DNA of 64,000 nucleotides from NCBI RefSeq assembly GCF_900104115.1, contig NZ_FNJM01000001.1:515374-579373 (forward strand), read 5' to 3'. The notes beneath the pieces were generated by a model. The model did no database searches, was not told where the DNA came from, and worked only from the letters and a program-made list of their open reading frames with translations. Both the position numbers and the translations under genes were made by a program. Source of the DNA: Clostridium gasigenes. GTDB taxonomy: Bacteria; Bacillota; Clostridia; Clostridiales; Clostridiaceae. Below, one piece after another: positions 48,913-57,532 of the stretch; the first letter of the stretch is position 1, and every line of letters begins with the position of its first letter.

Positions 48913-48950
48913 AGGGAGTAATAGAGGTGAAATTTACTCCTATATTTTTT
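48913..48950 (+). other. Small terminator-like hairpin in a long gene-free stretch
   Basis: GGAGTAA (48915-48921) and TTACTCC (48934-48940) followed by TATATTTTTT. No gene is seen before it. The gap 48781-49667 holds this hairpin, a 12-bp perfect hairpin at 49113-49143 (TTTTGAAAACAC and complement) and the structured segment at 49226-49328; otherwise it is AT-rich non-coding sequence. Confidence 0.4.
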
Positions 48951-49225
48951 ATGGCTCACTTAAATATATGAAGTAATTAATTTTTTTAAAAAACTTTATA
49001 AACTTTTTTAGTTACTAATAATAAATTTTAATTTTTATAATTAGTATTATTTATGTTGTTGTAAATAATATAATTTTAATTGTATTATTTAGTTATATTA
49101 TTTACTTTCTTGTTTTGAAAACACCCTCAATGTGTTTTCAAAATACCCCTTGTTTATTTTCATAATAATTAATTTAACTTTACATAATACTTAAATTTAA
49201 TAAGCCGAAAAAATATATAACCTAT

Positions 49226-49328
49226 ATTTATTTCTTCTACGACCTTGGATGTCGCTGGTTTTAAAAGCAAACGTATTTTCAGTTAAGAGTAACTGCGACT
49301 TGGTGGAAATAGTAAGAAACAAATAACA
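49226..49328 (+). ncRNA. Candidate structured RNA or element in the region upstream of rpsU
   Basis: This 100-base block stands out by higher G+C in an AT-rich gap. It contains a perfect CAGTTA-AGAG-TAACTG tetraloop hairpin (49280-49295), GTCGC / GCGAC pairing (49251-49255 with 49295-49299), flanking CCTTGG / CTTGGTGG complementarity and outer TATTTCTT / AAGAAACAAATA pairing. No reading frame or ribosome site accompanies it. It matches no RNA family that I recognise. Strand cannot be fixed; the plus strand is given because the next gene is on it. Confidence 0.4.
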
Positions 49329-49667
49329 CTTTAATAATATCCACATGCTATATTTTACATAAATTCAAATGTTTTTAATGCGAGTGCATCTTTTTTAGAG
49401 CGTCTTGTTTAATAGAAATTGCTTTTATTTCCTTAATAATAAAGAAGATTTTATGTATTTAGCACAGTCTAAAAAGATATTTTAAAGAAGTAATTATCTA
49501 AAATATGAATAGGAAATATTACATCTTGAGAAAATTATATTCAGCTATAAGTAAATATAGTATTTACAGTAGCATAGTTTATAATGTATAATCAATATAG
49601 GCTGAATTCAGCAAACAAAAGTTGTGAATTAGATAATGATTTACGCTAATGTAGGGAGGGATATAGA

Positions 49668-49844
49668 ATGTCAGAAATTAAAGTTGGAGCAAATGAAACA
49701 ATAGAAAGTGCATTAAGAAGATTCAAGAAAAACTGTGCAATGACAGGAATTCTTGCTGATTTTAAGAAAAATGAGCACTATGAAAAGCCAAGTGTTAAAA
49801 AGAAAAAGAAATCAGAAGCTGCTAGAAAAAGAAAGTTTAAATAG
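49668..49844 (+). CDS. rpsU: Ribosomal protein bS21, diverged form
   Basis: A 58-residue small-subunit protein. Ends match bS21 closely: [21 protein letters not shown] and the basic tail [10 protein letters not shown]. The middle is unusual: [20 protein letters not shown] where most bS21 proteins have a basic stretch like CxxxGVLSEVRKREHYEKPS. Clostridia often encode rpsU near yqeY; here it stands alone with its own leader and terminator, so this may be a second, specialised copy. GGGAGGG precedes the ATG. bS21 helps 30S subunits bind and choose mRNA leaders. Confidence 0.92.
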   Translation: MSEIKVGANETIESALRRFKKNCAMTGILADFKKNEHYEKPSVKKKKKSEAARKRKFK

Positions 49845-49874
49845 TAGTTGGCTATAGAAAACTAAAGCTATACA

Positions 49875-49908
49875 AAAAAGGGTGTCGATTTTATCGACAC
49901 CCTTTTGT
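49875..49908 (+). terminator. Terminator of rpsU
   Basis: AAAAGGGTGTCGAT / ATCGACACCCTTTT, 14-bp perfect stem with loop TTT. Confidence 0.9.
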
Positions 49909-50021
49909 ATTTTTAAATATGTTAGCTAAAGGTATGGATAAGATATATATATTTCAGAAATATTAGATTATAGTATAGTTATTTAGTTATTTAGTTATTA
50001 TATAAGTCAGAGCAATATAGA

Positions 50022-50090
50022 ATGGTTCAATAAATTTACAAATATTGTATTGAAAGTGAGGGTAGAGTATAATTAGAGTAAATGAACCAT
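50022..50090 (+). promoter_or_regulatory. Promoter framed by an inverted repeat, upstream of the flavodoxin gene
   Basis: TTGTAT (50045-50050), 17-base spacer, TATAAT (50068-50073). ATGGTTCA (50022-50029) and TGAACCAT (50083-50090) frame it symmetrically, as an operator pair might. The rest of the gap 49909-50172 has a TTATTTAG triple repeat (49978-49999) and no gene. Confidence 0.45.
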
Positions 50091-50172
50091 CAAATAAGCC
50101 AGAGCATAGCATGATAATAAAAGAAAATTAAAAATAATAGGCTAATATTGAGGGTGTAAAAGGGGTTTTAAA

Positions 50173-50712
50173 ATGAGTAAAAGTGTTATAGTTTATAAAT
50201 CTAAGTATGGTAGTACAAAAGTTTATGCTCAGTGGATAGCTAAGAAATTAGAAGCTGATATTTATGAGGTTAATGAAGTTAAAGTGGATAAACTACTAGA
50301 ATATAATAATATTATATTTGGAGGCGGTCTTTATGCTGGGGGCATAGGTGGCTCAGCCATAATTTCTAAGAATTTTCATAAGTTGAAAAATAAAAATATT
50401 ATTGTATTTACAGTTGGATTATCACCTACTGAAGATAAGAGTATTTTTAAACCGGCAATAGATAAAAATTTTTCTGCAGATATACAAAGAGAAATTACTT
50501 TTTTTCACTTAAGAGGTGGAATTGATTATAAAAAGTTAAGTTTAATACACAGAGTAATGATGGCAATGCTAAAGTTAGGAATTGCTAAAAAGAAACCAGA
50601 AGAACTATCAGATGATGATAAGCTTATGTTAAAAACATATGGTGATAAAATTGATTTTGTTAATATAAATACGGCTACAAAAATAATAGAATATGTAAAA
50701 AATATAAAATAA
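50173..50712 (+). CDS. Flavodoxin-domain protein, HemG-like
   Basis: A 179-residue long-chain flavodoxin-type protein. The FMN phosphate loop is YKSKYGSTKVYAQW near residues 8-21, and FGGGLYAGGIGGSA near 49-62 is the second flavin loop. The part HLRGGIDYKKLSLIHRVMMA near 117-136 resembles the helical insertion of HemG, the menaquinone-linked protoporphyrinogen IX oxidase of gammaproteobacteria. In clostridia such genes rarely sit with heme genes, and none is here, so its substrate is open; a quinone or small-molecule reductase role is possible. AAAAGGGG serves as ribosome site. Confidence 0.85.
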   Translation: MSKSVIVYKSKYGSTKVYAQWIAKKLEADIYEVNEVKVDKLLEYNNIIFGGGLYAGGIGGSAIISKNFHKLKNKNIIVFTVGLSPTEDKSIFKPAIDKNFSADIQREITFFHLRGGIDYKKLSLIHRVMMAMLKLGIAKKKPEELSDDDKLMLKTYGDKIDFVNINTATKIIEYVKNIK

Positions 50713-50737
50713 AGTAACTTTTAACAAGAAAAAAGTG

Positions 50738-50777
50738 ATGAGCTTAAAATTAAATCATAGTTAATTTGCTCATTTTA
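50738..50777 (+). terminator. Probable terminator after the flavodoxin gene
   Basis: ATGAGCTTAAAATTAA and TTAATTTGCTCAT form a stem with a small bulge, followed by TTTTATCC. Confidence 0.5.
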
Positions 50778-50930
50778 TCCATTAGATATTTTAAAGAAAA
50801 AGTTTGAATTATGTAAAGTATTGGTAATTGAATTATAATAATAAAATTGAAGGGTGATTATGAATAGATATATAAAGCATAAGAGAAACTATAATAATGG
50901 ATAATATGTAAAGAAAGAAGGTTGTCTTTT

Positions 50931-51314
50931 ATGGATGATATAATGAAGGATGCATATAAAATAGCTGACAGATATGAGGTTATTCTTAAAGGAAATATAA
51001 AGATAAATGGTGATGTTAATTGTTTAGTATTTGCACATTACTGTGAAGATACATTATTTTACAAACATTTATTTAAAGTATCCAAAGATATTTTAAAGGT
51101 TAATAGAAAATCTAAAAACAACCTTAAGGAAATAAAAGAGTTAATAAAAATATCAGGATATAAAAAGGTTTGGACTAAAGGCGTCTTTTCAGTTTACGGT
51201 GACCTACGTCCTTTAGCAGTTGAAGCTAAATTGGGAACGTGGGGAAACAATGGGATTATTGAAAATGAAGAATATGGATCTAATTTTCTGATATCTGCTA
51301 TATTTTATAAGTAG
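50931..51314 (+). CDS. Small QueG-like domain protein without Fe-S part
   Basis: About 127 residues. The C-terminal half (RPLAVEAKLGTWGNNGIIEN then EEYGSNFLISAIFY) matches the end of the cobalamin-binding N-terminal domain of epoxyqueuosine reductase QueG and related corrinoid proteins (usual form RxxAxxAGLGxxGxNGLLIxPEYG). The ferredoxin-like cysteine clusters and the rest of QueG are absent, since the stop follows at once. There is no frameshift visible downstream that would restore them. The ATG at 50931 is chosen over TTG 50922 because AGAAGG sits 9 bases ahead. Enzymatic activity of the QueG kind is unlikely. Confidence 0.7.
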   Translation: MDDIMKDAYKIADRYEVILKGNIKINGDVNCLVFAHYCEDTLFYKHLFKVSKDILKVNRKSKNNLKEIKELIKISGYKKVWTKGVFSVYGDLRPLAVEAKLGTWGNNGIIENEEYGSNFLISAIFYK

Positions 51315-51515
51315 ACTTATATGAGATGTAGTTAATTAATTGAGCAAACGTATCATTCAAGCTATATTATTTACGCTCTTGTTTTCATAATACCTGAATT
51401 TAATTAACATTTATAGAATAGGTCATAAATATTCCCTATATTAATATTTTATGTTAATATATAATTGTAAAGGTTTTCCAATTATATTATTATATTTAGG
51501 GAGGTATGAGTAGGG

Positions 51516-52034
51516 ATGGATGAAGAAAAAGGGGAATATGAAGAAAGTGCACAGGCAGTACAAAATAAAAGGAAACTAGTTAAAGTAGTTGTGATAGTAA
51601 ATAGTGTTTTACTTATAGCTGTTATAGGATTTTTTGCTTATAATTTATTTAATAAAAATTTTGGGTCTGTAAATGAGGCTGCCAAAGAAACGTTAAGTGA
51701 AATTAAAGATATAGAAAGTAAGGAAGAACAAAAACAGATTGTTAAAGATTATGATTTTGTACATCAGATGAGTAACAATTTAATTGTTTCATCTGATGGA
51801 GTTAAATGGGGAGAACAAGCGGTAACTTTAGAAAATATTGATTTAGGAATTGAGATGTTGAAAAATGATTCATATATAGTTTCAGAATTAAATAGGTGGA
51901 AAAAAGGAGAATTTAAAAATTCTGTTGAAGTACATAATTATTGTTGGAGAATTCTTGAAGGAAATGTAGGGAAAGCAAAAGGTCTTTATCAAGAAGGCAT
52001 TGATGTAGCCTTAAAAGCTATAAAAAAAGAATAA
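51516..52034 (+). CDS. Membrane-anchored DUF6241-like protein
   Basis: A 172-residue protein with an acidic cytosolic start, one membrane helix (about residues 23-44: VVVIVNSVLLIAVIGFFAYN) and an extracellular helical domain. The segments DFVHQMSNNLIVSSDGVKWG and LNRWKKGEFKNSVEVHNYCW, then GNVGKAKGLYQEG, match my memory of the DUF6241 family seen in Bacillus and relatives. Role unknown. GGGAGG precedes the ATG. Single gene between the QueG-like gene and the Trp T-box. Confidence 0.7.
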   Translation: MDEEKGEYEESAQAVQNKRKLVKVVVIVNSVLLIAVIGFFAYNLFNKNFGSVNEAAKETLSEIKDIESKEEQKQIVKDYDFVHQMSNNLIVSSDGVKWGEQAVTLENIDLGIEMLKNDSYIVSELNRWKKGEFKNSVEVHNYCWRILEGNVGKAKGLYQEGIDVALKAIKKE

Positions 52035-52169
52035 ATAGGAAATTATAATAGAGAGTATATGAGAGTATTATGAAGTAAAGATAATATAGTTATTTGATAT
52101 AGATATATATGCTTATAAATGAATGTAGCCATAATGTATATATACCCATATAATTATATTAAAGTTAAA

Positions 52170-52551
52170 ATCTATGATAAGAGATAGTAGTTAATGGAGT
52201 TTAGTTCCAGCGAATTTGGGTAGGTGTGAGCCAAATACTGTAGCCGTTAATGAATGGGTCTTTGAGATGATATTCCGAAAATTTTGTAGGGATATACGGA
52301 AAGTCTACCGTTAAAAGGACAGGATATCGATTTTAAAAAGTCTGTATCTTATTGAGAATATGTACATGGGTGGCATAACGAAATTTTACATTTCGTCCTA
52401 TAAAGGGCGAGGTGTTTTTTATTGTTTAAAAATGCTTAGTTATGCTATAAAAAATTAATGTATATATATAATATGGGTGGCAACACGAGTCATTTCGTCC
52501 CATTATCTAATGCATAGCTATTGGATAATGGGTTGGAGTGGCTTTTTTTTC
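52170..52551 (+). promoter_or_regulatory. Tryptophan T-box leader with two antiterminator/terminator modules
   Basis: Stem I region (about 52175-52285) includes the specifier loop GAATGGG with codon UGG at 52255-52257, so it reads uncharged tRNA-Trp. The first T-box sequence is TGGGTGGCATAACGA (52367-52381), with terminator ACATTTCGTCC / GGGCGAGGTGT and a T-run (52388-52421). A second T-box TGGGTGGCAACACGA (52474-52488) and terminator (CCCATTATC / GATAATGGG, then T8, to 52550) follow after only about 50 bases, too few for another stem I. The gap before it (52035-52169) holds nothing I recognise. Confidence 0.9.
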
Positions 52552-52623
52552 GAATTAAATGGTTAGTTTGAAGATCCTGTAGAGTAAAATAAAAAAATTA
52601 ATTAAGAAAGTGAGGAAAATAAT

Positions 52624-53808
52624 ATGAATGGAAAATTTAATGGGTTTGGTGGACAATATGTACCAGAAAAACTAATGAATGCATTAATAGAATTAGAAAA
52701 AGAATTTTATAAAGCTAGCAAAGATGAGGTGTTTATGGAAGAATACAGATATTATCTTAAGGATTATGTAGGGAGACCAACATCTTTATATTATGCGGAT
52801 AATATGAGTAAAACCCTAGGTGGTGCAAAGATATATTTAAAAAGAGAAGATTTAAATCATACAGGAGCTCATAAAATAAATAATGCATTAGGACAAGTGT
52901 TATTAGCAAAAAGAATGGGTAAAAAGAAAATAATAGCAGAAACAGGAGCAGGTCAACATGGAGTAGCAACTGCAACAGTAGCTGCAAAGTTTAATATGCA
53001 ATGCGAAGTTTTTATGGGAGAAGAGGACATGCATAGACAGTCTCTTAATGTTAAGAAAATGGAAATGCTAGGAGCTAAGGTTACAGCAGTTACAAGTGGT
53101 TCAAAAACTTTAAGTAATGCTGTAGACGAAGCCATAAGCAGTTGGGTTGCAAATGTGGAAGATGCTTTTTATATAATTGGATCAGTAGTTGGGCCTCATC
53201 CGTATCCGACAATGGTTAGAGATTTTCAAAGAGTAATAGGAGATGAAGCAAGAAAACAAGTTTTAGATAGAGAGGGGAGATTGCCTGATTATATATTAGC
53301 TCCAGTTGGTGGTGGAAGTAATTCAATGGGAATATTTTATCCATTTATAGAAGATAAAAATGTGAAATTAATTGGAGTTGAAGCTGGGGGGCTTGGGGTT
53401 GAAACAGCTTATAATGCAGCAACTATGGAAAAGGGCAGAAAAGGAATAATTCATGGAATGATGACTTATGTGTTAAGAGATGAAGCTGGAGACGTATTAC
53501 CAGTGTATTCAATATCAGCTGGTCTTGATTATCCAGGAGTTGGACCAGAACATGCTTATTTAAGAGATGTAAGTAGAACGAGCTATGTATCTATAACAGA
53601 TAAAGAAGCAATAGAAGGATTTCATTTCATAACAAAAGAGGAGGGCATAATCCCAGCTTTAGAATCAGCGCATGCAATAGCTTATGCTATGAAGTTAGCA
53701 CCTATTTTAGATAAGGATAAAATTATTATTGTGAATTTATCAGGTCGTGGAGATAAAGATATGGACACTATAATTGAATTCGATAAATTATCTTCAAATA
53801 ATGATTAA
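52624..53808 (+). CDS. trpB: Tryptophan synthase beta chain, orphan
   Basis: Makes tryptophan from indole and serine with pyridoxal phosphate. The 394-residue protein is of the standard TrpB1 type: [10 protein letters not shown] at the start, the cofactor Lys in [13 protein letters not shown] near residue 82, [13 protein letters not shown] near 104-116, [22 protein letters not shown] and SGRGDKDMD. No trpA follows; a terminator and an unrelated convergent gene do. It is under a Trp T-box. The likely role is salvage of external indole, as proposed for other orphan trpB genes, unless trpA lies elsewhere. GTGAGG precedes the ATG. Confidence 0.95.
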   Translation: MNGKFNGFGGQYVPEKLMNALIELEKEFYKASKDEVFMEEYRYYLKDYVGRPTSLYYADNMSKTLGGAKIYLKREDLNHTGAHKINNALGQVLLAKRMGKKKIIAETGAGQHGVATATVAAKFNMQCEVFMGEEDMHRQSLNVKKMEMLGAKVTAVTSGSKTLSNAVDEAISSWVANVEDAFYIIGSVVGPHPYPTMVRDFQRVIGDEARKQVLDREGRLPDYILAPVGGGSNSMGIFYPFIEDKNVKLIGVEAGGLGVETAYNAATMEKGRKGIIHGMMTYVLRDEAGDVLPVYSISAGLDYPGVGPEHAYLRDVSRTSYVSITDKEAIEGFHFITKEEGIIPALESAHAIAYAMKLAPILDKDKIIIVNLSGRGDKDMDTIIEFDKLSSNND

Positions 53809-53855
53809 TCAAAATGAACAACAGATTATAAAATTATTTTGTAGGTAATTAATAT

Positions 53856-53892
53856 AAAATACCAAGTTTAGGACTACTAAACTTGGTATTTT
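53856..53892. terminator. Bidirectional terminator between trpB and the dehydrogenase gene
   Basis: AAAATACCAAGTTTA and its complement, 15-bp perfect stem, 7-base loop. Confidence 0.9.
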
Positions 53893-53914
53893 GTTTATTA
53901 TAATAAATGAATTA

Positions 53915-55093
53915 TTATTTATAAGCATTTTTTATAATTTCTATTGTTTCATCTAAAGATAAAGTATATCTATCTAAAGTGAAAAGTCCACCCATTGTAT
54001 TTCTTGCATTTTCAGCTATTTTAGGTATTTCATCTTCTTTAATTCCAAAGTCAGACATTTTTAAAGCTTCAACATTACAATTTTTTATTAATTTTTTCAA
54101 AGCGGTAATAAATGAATGGGGACGTTTGTGTTCAGGTAATGAATCTACGTCTTCCCCCATTGCTTTAGCCATATCAATAAATTTTTCAGCAACTTTATCT
54201 TCGAAGAAGCTATAATAACTCTCGCATAGCATAATAAGCCCCGCTCCATGAGGCAATTCTGGATGATAAGCACTTAATGCATGCTCCATAGAATGTTCAG
54301 ATGTACAACTAGAGGTGGATTCTACCATTCCGGATAGGGTATTCGCTAAGGCTACATTTGTACGAGCGGTTATGTTTTCACCATTTTTAACAGCTTTGGA
54401 TAAGTTTTGTGAAATTAATTCAATACTTTTTAATGCAAATATATCACTTAAAGGAGTCGATATATTTGCTATATATCCTTCGGTTGCATGGAATAATGCA
54501 TCAAAACCTTGGTAAGCAGTTAAATGTGGAGGAATAGAAGTCATAAGCTCAGGATCAACTATGGATAAAATAGGGAATGTATCTTCGATTCCAAAGCCTA
54601 TTTTTTCATTAGTATCTTCTTTAGTTATAACGGTCCAAGGATCAGCTTCAGTGCCAGTACCGGCAGTTGTAGTAATTGCAACTATAGGTAAGGCTTTCTT
54701 AGAAACAGGCTTATTACCTCCGCTACCACCGGAAATATAATCCCAATAATTGCCTGGGTTTATAGCCATTACAGCAATGCTTTTAGCAGCGTCTATACTA
54801 CTACCACCACCAAGTCCAACTACAAAATCGCAGCATTCCCTTTTAGCTATGGAAGCGCCCTCCATTACACTTGATAAGACAGGGTTTGGGAGTATTTTAT
54901 CAAAGACTAAGCTTTGAACACCATTTTCTTTAAGTAAACATTGAACTTTATCTAAATAACCATATTTTCTCATGGAATTACCGCCAGAAATTACGATTAG
55001 TGCCTTGGTGCCAGGTAATTTTACCTTTGATAATTCATTTAGTTTACCAGGACCAAAAAGTATTTTTGTAGGAATAAAATATTGAAAATCCAT
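53915..55093 (-). CDS. Iron-containing alcohol dehydrogenase
   Basis: Group III NAD(P)H-dependent alcohol dehydrogenase of 392 residues. The NAD-binding part has GLGGGSSIDAAKSIA near residues 94-108 and TTTAGTGTEADPW near 142. Metal ligands are seen in GFDALFHATEGY (Asp and His, about 198-209), EHSMEHALSA and LPHGAGLIM. The relation is to butanol/propanediol-type dehydrogenases, which clostridia use to dispose of reducing power. Substrate is not set by sequence. GGAGGT (complement of 55098-55103) precedes the ATG. It is convergent with trpB. Confidence 0.93.
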   Translation of the reverse strand: MDFQYFIPTKILFGPGKLNELSKVKLPGTKALIVISGGNSMRKYGYLDKVQCLLKENGVQSLVFDKILPNPVLSSVMEGASIAKRECCDFVVGLGGGSSIDAAKSIAVMAINPGNYWDYISGGSGGNKPVSKKALPIVAITTTAGTGTEADPWTVITKEDTNEKIGFGIEDTFPILSIVDPELMTSIPPHLTAYQGFDALFHATEGYIANISTPLSDIFALKSIELISQNLSKAVKNGENITARTNVALANTLSGMVESTSSCTSEHSMEHALSAYHPELPHGAGLIMLCESYYSFFEDKVAEKFIDMAKAMGEDVDSLPEHKRPHSFITALKKLIKNCNVEALKMSDFGIKEDEIPKIAENARNTMGGLFTLDRYTLSLDETIEIIKNAYK

Positions 55094-55308
55094 TGATATA
55101 CCTCCATGTATTTATTTTTTAGAATTAATCCTATACAAATTAGTTTAGACTAAAAAGTAGAATATTATAATCAATAAGGGTATAAAAATAAAAATACCTA
55201 TTAACTTTTATTAATTTAAAAAGTTAATGGGCATTTATTAAGACAGTTTAAAAATAACAATACAATAGCTAGTCTATTTTAAATGTTGACTTGTTATTTT
55301 TTGAATCT

Positions 55309-55452
55309 CTAATAATCTTTATAATCTTTGTGTTCTTCTTTTTCTAGCTTTTTTTCTTTGCATCTGTTTACAATAGTCGAAATTAATAAACAAATTGATC
55401 CTAAAATAATGATTGCATAGATTAAAATAATAAGGAGTATAATAAAAAACAT
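55309..55452 (-). CDS. Small membrane protein downstream of YbjQ
   Basis: A 47-residue reading frame starts at ATG 55452, 11 bases after the YbjQ-type gene stop. It has one hydrophobic helix (FFIILLIILIYAIIILGSIC) and a charged tail rich in Lys and Glu ending DYKDY. The ribosome site is weak, so translation may be coupled to the upstream gene. Short, highly hydrophobic start plus charged end and absence of rare codons argue for a real gene. Function unknown. Confidence 0.55.
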   Translation of the reverse strand: MFFIILLIILIYAIIILGSICLLISTIVNRCKEKKLEKEEHKDYKDY

Positions 55453-55463
55453 GTGAGGAACAA

Positions 55464-55778
55464 CTACTCGATTACAACGGCAGTACCGTAAGCAACCATT
55501 TCACAAGATCCAGGTGTGATGGAAGATGACATAAGTCTCATTGCAACAATGGCATTTGCGCCTTTGGCAGTAGCATCATCAACCATTCTTCCAATAGCAA
55601 TTTGCCTAGCTTCAGTTAACATTTCAGTGTAGCCAGTCATTTCTCCTCCAACAAGGTTTTTAAAACTAGCACCAATATCTTTCCCTATATGTTTACACCT
55701 AACAGTACCACCTTTTACAAGTCCCTTAACTTCTATAATTTCCTTTCCGGGAAAAGTTTCAGTAGTTAAAATTAACAT
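55464..55778 (-). CDS. YbjQ/UPF0145 family protein
   Basis: A 104-residue protein with the family signatures TTETFPGKEIIEVKGLVKG near the start, LVGGEMTGYTEMLTEAR in the middle and ARQIAIGRMVDDATAKGANA further on, ending in AMRLMSSSI and VAYGTAVVI. The family forms pentamers or decamers, and is often labelled heavy-metal-binding, though the role is not established. The ATG at 55778 has AGGAGG (complement of 55785-55790) at good spacing; the frame extends 13 codons upstream without a ribosome site. A 13-bp perfect hairpin lies about 45 bases upstream (55821-55852). Confidence 0.9.
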   Translation of the reverse strand: MLILTTETFPGKEIIEVKGLVKGGTVRCKHIGKDIGASFKNLVGGEMTGYTEMLTEARQIAIGRMVDDATAKGANAIVAMRLMSSSITPGSCEMVAYGTAVVIE

Positions 55779-55820
55779 AATATACCTCCTAAAATTTGTA
55801 TGTTTAAACGTTATCATAAT

Positions 55821-55852
55821 AAAACTTGAAATTCAATTAAATTTCAAGTTTT
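55821..55852 (-). repeat. Perfect hairpin upstream of the YbjQ-type gene
   Basis: AAAACTTGAAATT / AATTTCAAGTTTT with a 6-base loop. It lies in the 374-base gap 55779-56152, which has no gene; the remainder is AT-rich with the permease promoter presumably near TATAAT at 56099-56104. Confidence 0.6.
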
Positions 55853-56152
55853 ACAGTATATTTGTTTGAAAGAAATATAGCAGTTTATTAAGTTTGCTAC
55901 ATATCATTATAGAAGTTCTATTACAATAAATAGTAAAGGGTATTGAAAAAAATGTATATAATATTAAAAATTACAAAGAATAAACAATAAAGAATAAAAG
56001 TATGGTTTAACAGGGGATTTATATTAAATTATTGAATAACTGATAAAAAACACAATATATATTTAAAATTATGACAATTTATGATATATTAAATATTATA
56101 TAATTTAGGCATATTAAAATAAAATTTTACTTAGGATGAGGAGGAAATGTAC

Positions 56153-57487
56153 ATGAAAAAAAATGAGTACGGTTTATTTACTACAGTAGGTATGATTGTA
56201 GGAGTTGTTATTGGATCAGGAATATTTTTTAAGAGTGATAACATACTTGTCGCAACAAATGGAAGTATAGCACTTGGTGTGCTATTATTTTGTATTGCTG
56301 CAATCGGAATTGTATTTGGAAGTCTTACAATTTCAGAACTTGCAGCAAGAAGCAGTAAAGCTGGTGGGATAATAACATATGCAGAAGAATCATATAATAA
56401 ATCTATTGCATGTGCACTTGGGTGGTTTCATACCTTTTTATATTATCCAACTATAATTGCAGTAGTTTCTTGGGTTTCAGGAATATATATATGCATGTTA
56501 TTTGGATTTAATAGTACACTAGAGATACAAATTTTAATTGGATTATTTATAATGACTATTACATATATAATGAATATATTATCAGCAAAGCTTGGTGGGA
56601 TTTTTCAAAATGCATCAACTATAATTAAAATAATTCCATTAATAGTAATCGCAATTGCAGGAACATTATTTGGAGAGACAAGTACAGTTATACTAAGTGA
56701 TATAACTAGTATGAAATCATTTGGATGGATAGCAGCTATAGCTCCAATTGCATTTTCATTTGATGGATGGATAATGGCAACATCAATAGGTCATGAAGTT
56801 AAAGATTCTAAAAGAAACTTACCAAAGGCACTAGTTATGGCGCCTTTATTTATACTTGTAATTTATTTATTATATTTTGTAGGGATTAGTATGTATATTG
56901 GAACAGAAACTATAATGAACCTTGGAGATGCTCATGTAGCATTAGTGGCAAATAATTTATTTGGACCATTTGGTGCTAAGATAATACTTACATTTGTAGT
57001 TATATCAATACTTGGAGCAGTTAATGGTGTTATAATGGGACACACTAGATTACCATATTCTTTAGCAATTAGAGGGATGTTCCCTAAATACAAAACATTT
57101 TCGAAAGTAAATGATAAGATTGGAATGCCGGTACAATCTTCTGTTATTGCATTTTTAATATCATTAATTTGGTTATTAGCCCATTATATAATTTTAAAAT
57201 CAAAGATACTTAATAACTCAGATATATCAGAAATATCAATTACAATTAATTATTTATTATACATAATTTTATATTTTAAGGTGTTTAAAATGGGTATAAG
57301 TGGTGAAATTAAAGGCCTATGGAGAGGAAAACTCAATCCGATTTTAGCAACCGTTGGTTCATTAATAATTTTAGCTGGAAGTATCCAAAATTCATTGTTT
57401 TGGGTTTATGCAAGTATATCACTAAGTGTACTTATTGCAGCTATTCTATTTTGGAAATATCAAGAAAAGAATATAAATATAGAATAA
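56153..57487 (+). CDS. APC family amino-acid permease
   Basis: A 444-residue transporter with twelve predicted helices. The N-terminal sequence YGLFTTVGMIVGVVIGSGIF contains the unwound glycine-rich substrate loop of the APC family, and GGIITYAEESYNKSIACALGW and FSFDGWIMATSIGHEVKD are further family marks (helix 3 and the helix 6 region). Closest in pattern to serine/threonine or arginine/ornithine-like members, but specificity cannot be read. The ATG at 56153 is preferred over 56147, since GAGGAGGA ends only 1-2 bases before the latter. Confidence 0.92.
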   Translation: MKKNEYGLFTTVGMIVGVVIGSGIFFKSDNILVATNGSIALGVLLFCIAAIGIVFGSLTISELAARSSKAGGIITYAEESYNKSIACALGWFHTFLYYPTIIAVVSWVSGIYICMLFGFNSTLEIQILIGLFIMTITYIMNILSAKLGGIFQNASTIIKIIPLIVIAIAGTLFGETSTVILSDITSMKSFGWIAAIAPIAFSFDGWIMATSIGHEVKDSKRNLPKALVMAPLFILVIYLLYFVGISMYIGTETIMNLGDAHVALVANNLFGPFGAKIILTFVVISILGAVNGVIMGHTRLPYSLAIRGMFPKYKTFSKVNDKIGMPVQSSVIAFLISLIWLLAHYIILKSKILNNSDISEISITINYLLYIILYFKVFKMGISGEIKGLWRGKLNPILATVGSLIILAGSIQNSLFWVYASISLSVLIAAILFWKYQEKNINIE

Positions 57488-57497
57488 TAAAAAAAGG

Positions 57498-57526
57498 TTG
57501 ACAACAATTTAGTATCATGATAAAAT
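57498..57526 (+). promoter_or_regulatory. Promoter of infC-rpmI-rplT
   Basis: TTGACA (57498-57503), 17-base spacer, TAAAAT (57521-57526). Transcription would begin near 57533. Confidence 0.8.
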
Positions 57527-57532
57527 ATATTT

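Noticed and set aside
50173-50712. Calling the flavodoxin protein HemG outright
   Set aside because: The flavodoxin fold and helical insertion agree, but no heme gene is nearby and anaerobic clostridia usually do not use this enzyme.
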